NCBI GenBank assembly: GCA_947001705.1
Contig: CAMQHT010000033.1
Location: 1 to 26,931 of the forward strand
Origin: an uncultured Collinsella sp.
Lineage (GTDB): Bacteria > Actinomycetota > Coriobacteriia > Coriobacteriales > Coriobacteriaceae
Reading direction: 5' to 3'
DNA length: 26,931 bases
Shown: piece after piece, positions 22,996-26,931 of the stretch
Numbering within the stretch: the first letter of the stretch is position 1
Layout of the letters: each line of letters opens with the position of its first letter
Program-made: the position numbers and the translations under genes
The notes under the pieces: model-generated
What the model was told of the DNA's origin: nothing
Seen by the model: the letters and a program-made list of their open reading frames with translations, nothing else
The model's database searches: none

Positions 22996-23019
22996 CGGAA
23001 GTCGGAAACACCTCGGCGC

Positions 23020-24816
23020 TTAAAGCCGCTGGCACACCGTAGCCACATGCTGCCCATCAAAACCGAACCCCCAGCGCATGCGACCCACGCCGGGGCGTGG
23101 CACACGGATTTCGTCGATGCCGTCGCGCTCTATGTCGAGTAGCGACTGCACGGCCAGCAATTCCAGGCCCAGCGCATCCACATCGGGGTCATACATCAAG
23201 TTAATCGTTATCAGCGGGCGCTCGTCCAGCATGCCAATCGTGTCTGCTACGTCGAACACGGCACCCGTAGGGAAAACCTGGATGTCCCAGCGACCCGCGC
23301 CACACTTTCGCCTCGAGGCAGGATTGGCATAACCCGGCAAGCCAAAGCAGAGCCCCTGCAAGAGCAGATGATATGGCAGCGGCTTATCTGGGTCGGTCTC
23401 ACCGATTCCAGCATCCCCCAGGATGCGGCTTAGCGCCCGCCTCACGGTATCCTCGTTCCCACGGCACAGCCCGTCGCGAAACGCATCGACGTCTCGAATG
23501 TCTTCGGCAGCGCACTCAAACCACTCAATAATCACTAGACGCAAGGCCTGGCGAAGCTCGTTATTGGGCAATCGCAAAGCACGGAGGCGATCGCCATGCT
23601 CTGGCTCCTCAGTCATATCCGTCGTGAGAAAACCGGACAGATACAGCGCTGTCCACATGCCATCGTCAGGCGAGAAATCTGGCTCTGCAGTGCCCAAACA
23701 AAGCGGGACCTCAGCGCACCCATGGGCCTCGAGCAAATCAAACAAGACCGAAAGGCGGTCGAGATTCCACCCGGCAACTACCCTACTCAGGCAATCCGCA
23801 TACCCATACAGATCGGCGCGCACAGGCGCCGTGCAGCCTCGGTCCAGAAAACCGATCACGCGCGCCGGACTCGAGCAATAGGCCCTGCCAAACCGATATC
23901 CCTCGAGCCATTCACGCGCATCCTCCAGGTATTCCTCGCGCCCAGCATGATTCAACAGAGCCTGGACCTCGGCATCCGAAAAACCGAAACATCGGTCACA
24001 CCACGCCGACAGCGGCGTCGTCAGACAATACGAGCAGCCGCGCGAAGAAAGCGCCGCTTCGGCAGGACCGGGACACTCCCCCATCAGACACGTCAGCCGC
24101 AACGAATCGCGCGCAGTGGCAATGGTGTCAAACAGCACACGGTCAAGTAGTTCTGCCGGATCGGCGTCGGAAGCGTTCCTCGCGCTCGCACGGCGAGAAC
24201 ACGCCGCATCGTACCCATCAACGAGCAATACAACCTGCTCATCGCAGGCAATCTCCAGCAGCTCTATGAGCACACCGAGCACCGAGTCAACCTCGTCCGC
24301 GCTCGCCACGCCACGCGCGACACGTTCGATGTGACGCACCTTATCTCGAGCTAAATCCGGAGCCTCCAAGAGCGCCAACAAGCGAGCGCACTCGCCCGAA
24401 AGGGCATCGCGCACGACGTCGGCAACAGCGGGGCCACGCCTCGCAGCGCCAGAAAAGTCCAGCGATATCACCGGATAGCAAGCGTACTCATCCCGATAGC
24501 GCCCGCCGTTCGCATCCCAAATCTGAGCATCGGCAAACAAACGCTGACCAGAGCGACCGACCGCTGGACGCTCCAGAAAAGCCCTGAGCATCGACAAGTT
24601 CATGCTCTTGCCAAAACCCTCGGGTCGACAGCACACCACAACGGACGCGTCGCAGTCCAACACATCGGCAATAAACATGGTCTTGTCAACCAGCATGCAA
24701 CGACCAATGGCATCGGCAAAATCATGCACACCGACCGGCAAAACCGCATCATCAACATGGTTGACAAGCCGTACGCCAAAAGTATCGGCACTGTTGCAAT
24801 ACTCCTGTTCAGACAC
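23020..24816 (-). CDS. AAA-ATPase-like protein with degenerate C-terminal PD-(D/E)XK nuclease domain (DUF1703 type)
   Basis: A 598-aa protein. VGVHDFADAIGRCMLVDKTMFIADVLD and CRPEGFGKSMNLSMLRAFLE (about 26-82) match the AAA-ATPase-like family that usually reads TRPRRFGKSLNLSML; the P-loop-like GFGKS is at 67-71. The central part holds a VVLLVDGYDA strand that could be Walker B. The C-terminus (about 480-598) has YHLLLQGLCFGLPGY and GRWDIQVFP like the DUF1703 nuclease fold, but the expected E-x-K strand (IIEFK) reads LITINLMY, so the nuclease site looks lost. The family is abundant in gut bacteria and its role is unsettled. The start is GTG 24816 with AGGGAG upstream. It stands alone and is convergent with the GlfT-like gene. 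Confidence 0.82.
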   Translation of the reverse strand: MSEQEYCNSADTFGVRLVNHVDDAVLPVGVHDFADAIGRCMLVDKTMFIADVLDCDASVVVCCRPEGFGKSMNLSMLRAFLERPAVGRSGQRLFADAQIWDANGGRYRDEYACYPVISLDFSGAARRGPAVADVVRDALSGECARLLALLEAPDLARDKVRHIERVARGVASADEVDSVLGVLIELLEIACDEQVVLLVDGYDAACSRRASARNASDADPAELLDRVLFDTIATARDSLRLTCLMGECPGPAEAALSSRGCSYCLTTPLSAWCDRCFGFSDAEVQALLNHAGREEYLEDAREWLEGYRFGRAYCSSPARVIGFLDRGCTAPVRADLYGYADCLSRVVAGWNLDRLSVLFDLLEAHGCAEVPLCLGTAEPDFSPDDGMWTALYLSGFLTTDMTEEPEHGDRLRALRLPNNELRQALRLVIIEWFECAAEDIRDVDAFRDGLCRGNEDTVRRALSRILGDAGIGETDPDKPLPYHLLLQGLCFGLPGYANPASRRKCGAGRWDIQVFPTGAVFDVADTIGMLDERPLITINLMYDPDVDALGLELLAVQSLLDIERDGIDEIRVPRPGVGRMRWGFGFDGQHVATVCQRL

Positions 24817-24940
24817 CGTAACTTCTCCCTAAAACGCAACACGAAGCCCATTGTAGCGAGCAGTTCAAGTGCAACGCTGGATCCGTGCAAAGGCATCGGG
24901 CAACGGTAGGAACAAAGGCCTTGAGGGGGCATAACAAATC

Positions 24941-24950
24941 GTTGTGCAAC
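24941..24950. repeat. Palindromic word GTTGTGCAAC, downstream copy
   Basis: GTTGTGCAAC recurs, in opposite orientation, within the larger inverted repeat at 26872-26887, so the surface-protein gene is flanked by the same word on both sides. It could be a shared protein-binding site or part of the terminator region. Confidence 0.4.
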
Positions 24951-24986
24951 AAAATGGGGCCCGATGCAACTGCACCGGCCCCCATT
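24951..24986 (-). terminator. Rho-independent terminator after the LPxTG surface-protein gene
   Basis: On the minus strand a stem of about 16 pairs (one G-G mismatch, one G-U wobble, two-base loop) with AATGGGG/CCCCATT at its base is followed by TTTGTTG. It lies some 34 bp past the gene's stop. Short or distorted loops are common in such hairpins. Confidence 0.75.
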
Positions 24987-25019
24987 GCGAATCTTTAGTT
25001 GTCGGGCAACCGAAAGGGA

Positions 25020-26801
25020 CTACTCCTCGGAGTCGTTCTGCCCAGCAGCCTTCTTTTGCTGATCGAGCTTATGCTTGCCACTCACAATAGACGTGGCACC
25101 CAGCGTGGCCAAGCTTGCACTGGCAAGGCTCGCCATAACGATAAGGTCGCCCGTCTTGGGCATGTTACCGCCAGATGACTTGGTCGTTGTAGTCGTCGTG
25201 GTTGTAGTGGTCACCGTCTTGGAGTCATTTTGCTCTTGGACTTGGTTGTCAGCACCGCTCTTGTCGTCGTCTTCGGGCTGTTTCTTTTCGCCCTCGGTCT
25301 TGCTCTCGTCCTTCTTCTGACCGGACTTGTCGCCCTTCTCATCAGAGCTAGGACCCTTATCGGATTCAGCCTTCTCGGAAGCCTTGTCCTTGGAGTCGCC
25401 CTTTGCGGCTTCGGTCTTTTCCGTGGAAACCTGATCAGAGTTGTCCTTGTTCTGGGCCGAGCCGTTATTGACGCCAGCCATCAGCGAAGAACCCAGCGTA
25501 GAACCAAGCTGCTCGGAGAAAGAAGGCTTCTTGTCCGGCGAAGCAACGGGAGCGTCCGGCGCCTTATTCGAGTCGTCCTTGGAAGCATCGGAATCAGGGG
25601 TCGTGTCAGAGCCGGAGCCGTTGTTAGAGCCGGTGTCAACGGACGAATCGCTCGAGCCGGTAGATGAGTTAGAGGTGCCAGCGTCGGTCGAACCAGAAGC
25701 GTCGCTGTCCGTATTGCCGGCAGAGCTTGAAGGCGAATCGCTCGCAGCAGAGCCGTTCGAATCGGAGCCGTTCGAGGTAGAGCCGTCGTTGGTAGTGCCA
25801 CCAGCAGAGCCATTACCGTCAGCATCGGTCGAGGGCGCATCCATCCTGTCATCGTTGGCATCGTCACTCGAGCCGTCATTCGAATCAGGTGTCGGCGAGG
25901 GCGCCGGCGCAGGCGCGGGCTGCACGGGCGTCGCAGCGGCAGCGGCCTCGTCCTCGGCGATATAAACCAAGCAGTCCTTCAGCTCGTTGCGGTAGCGGTT
26001 CTTCCAGCCCTCATGATACTGGGGCTGACTTGAAAACTTGGTGGCGACATTGTTGACCACGCTATTGGAGAGCGCCGTCGCAAACTCGCGGTCGGACATA
26101 TCGTTGGAAAGATTCGCCCAGCGGAAGAAGTCTCTGCAGCCACCGGTACCGCACATGTTGGTGATGCTCCACACCATACCCTTGACGCAATCGGCGCGGC
26201 CGGAGATGTCAATGCCAAGAGCGCTCTTAAGCCACGCCTCGGTCACCGCATAGTACGAGTTGTACGCATAGGCATCTTGAAGTGCTGAGAACTCAACAGG
26301 ATCGGTGTTATAAGCACCTTGGAAGGCATCCTGCGCGATATGGCCCAGCTCGGTGAGCTGGCCGTTCTCGTACATGGCATTGCTCGTGTTGGAAATCTCG
26401 CTGCCGCGATCAATCGCATCCTTGAGCATGCAGTATTTTTCGGGGTTGTAGTTGTAGGCCTGCTTCATAAACGGGATGAGCGACCAACGACGGTCGAACT
26501 GGTAATAGCCCAGCGCGTTATAACCGTCGCCATACGAAAAGCCTTGGTTGTAGTTGCCATGGCTCTCGTACTTGGTAAAGTACTTCATCTCGGGAGTCAC
26601 GTTGACAAACGAAACGCCCTGGACCGACCTCAGCACGCCCGAGAAGGACTGCTGGGTGTAGAGGCCTTTGTCGATATCGGTGGCATCCGAGGCAACGCCC
26701 GGCGTGGGTTCCTCGGCAGCGGCGGGCGCGGGCGCGGTAACGGCGCTAAACGAAAGCGCCAGCGTCAGGCCCGCAACAATCGCGGAATGCTTGGGCTGCA
26801 T
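25020..26801 (-). CDS. Sortase-anchored surface protein with possible lysozyme-fold N-terminal domain
   Basis: A 593-aa protein. Residues 1-29 are a signal peptide ending in an Ala/Pro-rich segment. Residues about 50-290 form a globular domain with YFTKYESHGNYNQGFSYGDGYNALGYYQFDRRW; Glu79 followed by GYYQF (98-102) recalls the catalytic Glu and Gly-x-x-QF motif of lysozyme-fold transglycosylases, so a muramidase role is possible but unproven. Residues about 295-545 are a Ser/Asp/Gly/Asn/Lys-rich spacer ending in a threonine run. MPKTG at 547-551, a hydrophobic segment and a charged tail form an LPxTG-type anchor. The domain contains about four cysteines (CMLKD, DCVKG, MCGTGGC), notable outside the cell. 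ATG 26801 has SD GGGAGG about six bases upstream. The gene is monocistronic, with its own terminator. Confidence 0.82.
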   Translation of the reverse strand: MQPKHSAIVAGLTLALSFSAVTAPAPAAAEEPTPGVASDATDIDKGLYTQQSFSGVLRSVQGVSFVNVTPEMKYFTKYESHGNYNQGFSYGDGYNALGYYQFDRRWSLIPFMKQAYNYNPEKYCMLKDAIDRGSEISNTSNAMYENGQLTELGHIAQDAFQGAYNTDPVEFSALQDAYAYNSYYAVTEAWLKSALGIDISGRADCVKGMVWSITNMCGTGGCRDFFRWANLSNDMSDREFATALSNSVVNNVATKFSSQPQYHEGWKNRYRNELKDCLVYIAEDEAAAAATPVQPAPAPAPSPTPDSNDGSSDDANDDRMDAPSTDADGNGSAGGTTNDGSTSNGSDSNGSAASDSPSSSAGNTDSDASGSTDAGTSNSSTGSSDSSVDTGSNNGSGSDTTPDSDASKDDSNKAPDAPVASPDKKPSFSEQLGSTLGSSLMAGVNNGSAQNKDNSDQVSTEKTEAAKGDSKDKASEKAESDKGPSSDEKGDKSGQKKDESKTEGEKKQPEDDDKSGADNQVQEQNDSKTVTTTTTTTTTTKSSGGNMPKTGDLIVMASLASASLATLGATSIVSGKHKLDQQKKAAGQNDSEE

Positions 26802-26871
26802 AAGATCCTCCCTGCATTGGTATAGTTAAAGTACAGTTTGCAAAGATAGAAATAAGTATTGCAGCTCGCCC

Positions 26872-26887
26872 GTTGTTGCACAACAAC
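26872..26887. promoter_or_regulatory. Inverted repeat upstream of the surface-protein gene
   Basis: The seven-base arms GTTGTTG and CAACAAC are separated by CA, about 70 bp before the ATG at 26801. Further GTTGTT-like words follow to its right (CAACAACC, CAACAACCC). The position suits an operator or the upstream edge of the promoter; a clear -35/-10 pair is not visible. Confidence 0.4.
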
Positions 26888-26931
26888 CCCTCGGTAAACG
26901 GCAACAACCCTCCGCGAAATCTTAAGGAATT

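Noticed and set aside
25180..25220. Short GTN/ACN repeat as a phase-variable microsatellite
   Set aside because: It encodes a threonine run with mixed third bases and a three-base period, so slippage would keep the frame.

Overview
This window looks like the chromosome of a high-G+C Gram-positive gut anaerobe of the Coriobacteriia, most likely Collinsella or a close relative. That placement is an inference from secreted proteins packed with ChW (clostridial hydrophobic-W) repeats, an LPxTG-type surface protein, a DUF4869 gene, frequent TTG/GTG starts with strong Shine-Dalgarno (SD) sequences, and an IS1595-family element with a RelB/DinJ passenger. No rRNA, tRNA or CRISPR array was seen.

Region 1 (about 1-9540, minus strand) encodes three large secreted ChW-repeat proteins that probably act on the cell wall or on extracellular protein. 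Transcription runs right to left. First comes a 1050-aa protein with 14 ChW repeats and a C-terminal C39-like cysteine peptidase. Nine bases on is a paralogue with the same 14-repeat layout and an NlpC/P60 domain. After a terminator comes a GH25 muramidase with nine ChW repeats and a second NlpC/CHAP-like domain. The middle gene is frameshifted by a perfect two-copy 11-bp tandem repeat; removing one copy restores a 1038-aa protein, so it is either phase-variable or recently broken. The repeats are recombining: 284 bp are identical between the first two genes, 196 bp are duplicated inside the third, and sharp G+C breaks separate modules. An inverted repeat covers the SD of the leading gene.

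Region 2 (about 9540-13650) is accessory DNA. It holds a surface-protein remnant, structured degenerate repeats, a DUF4869 gene, a decayed IS1595-family element bounded by 24-bp inverted repeats and carrying a frameshifted antitoxin, a small orphan gene with a strong hairpin behind it, and an IS21-type transposase fragment.

Region 3 (13652-22995) is a surface-glycan locus. Five GT2 glycosyltransferase genes lie in a tight minus-strand operon (one encodes two catalytic domains; two are tandem paralogues). Divergent from it are a membrane acyltransferase and a GlfT-like GT2 enzyme. Together they probably build and acylate a cell-wall polysaccharide.

Region 4 (23020-26931) holds an AAA-ATPase/PD-(D/E)XK-like protein with degenerate nuclease residues and a sortase-anchored surface protein with a possible lysozyme-fold N-terminal domain.
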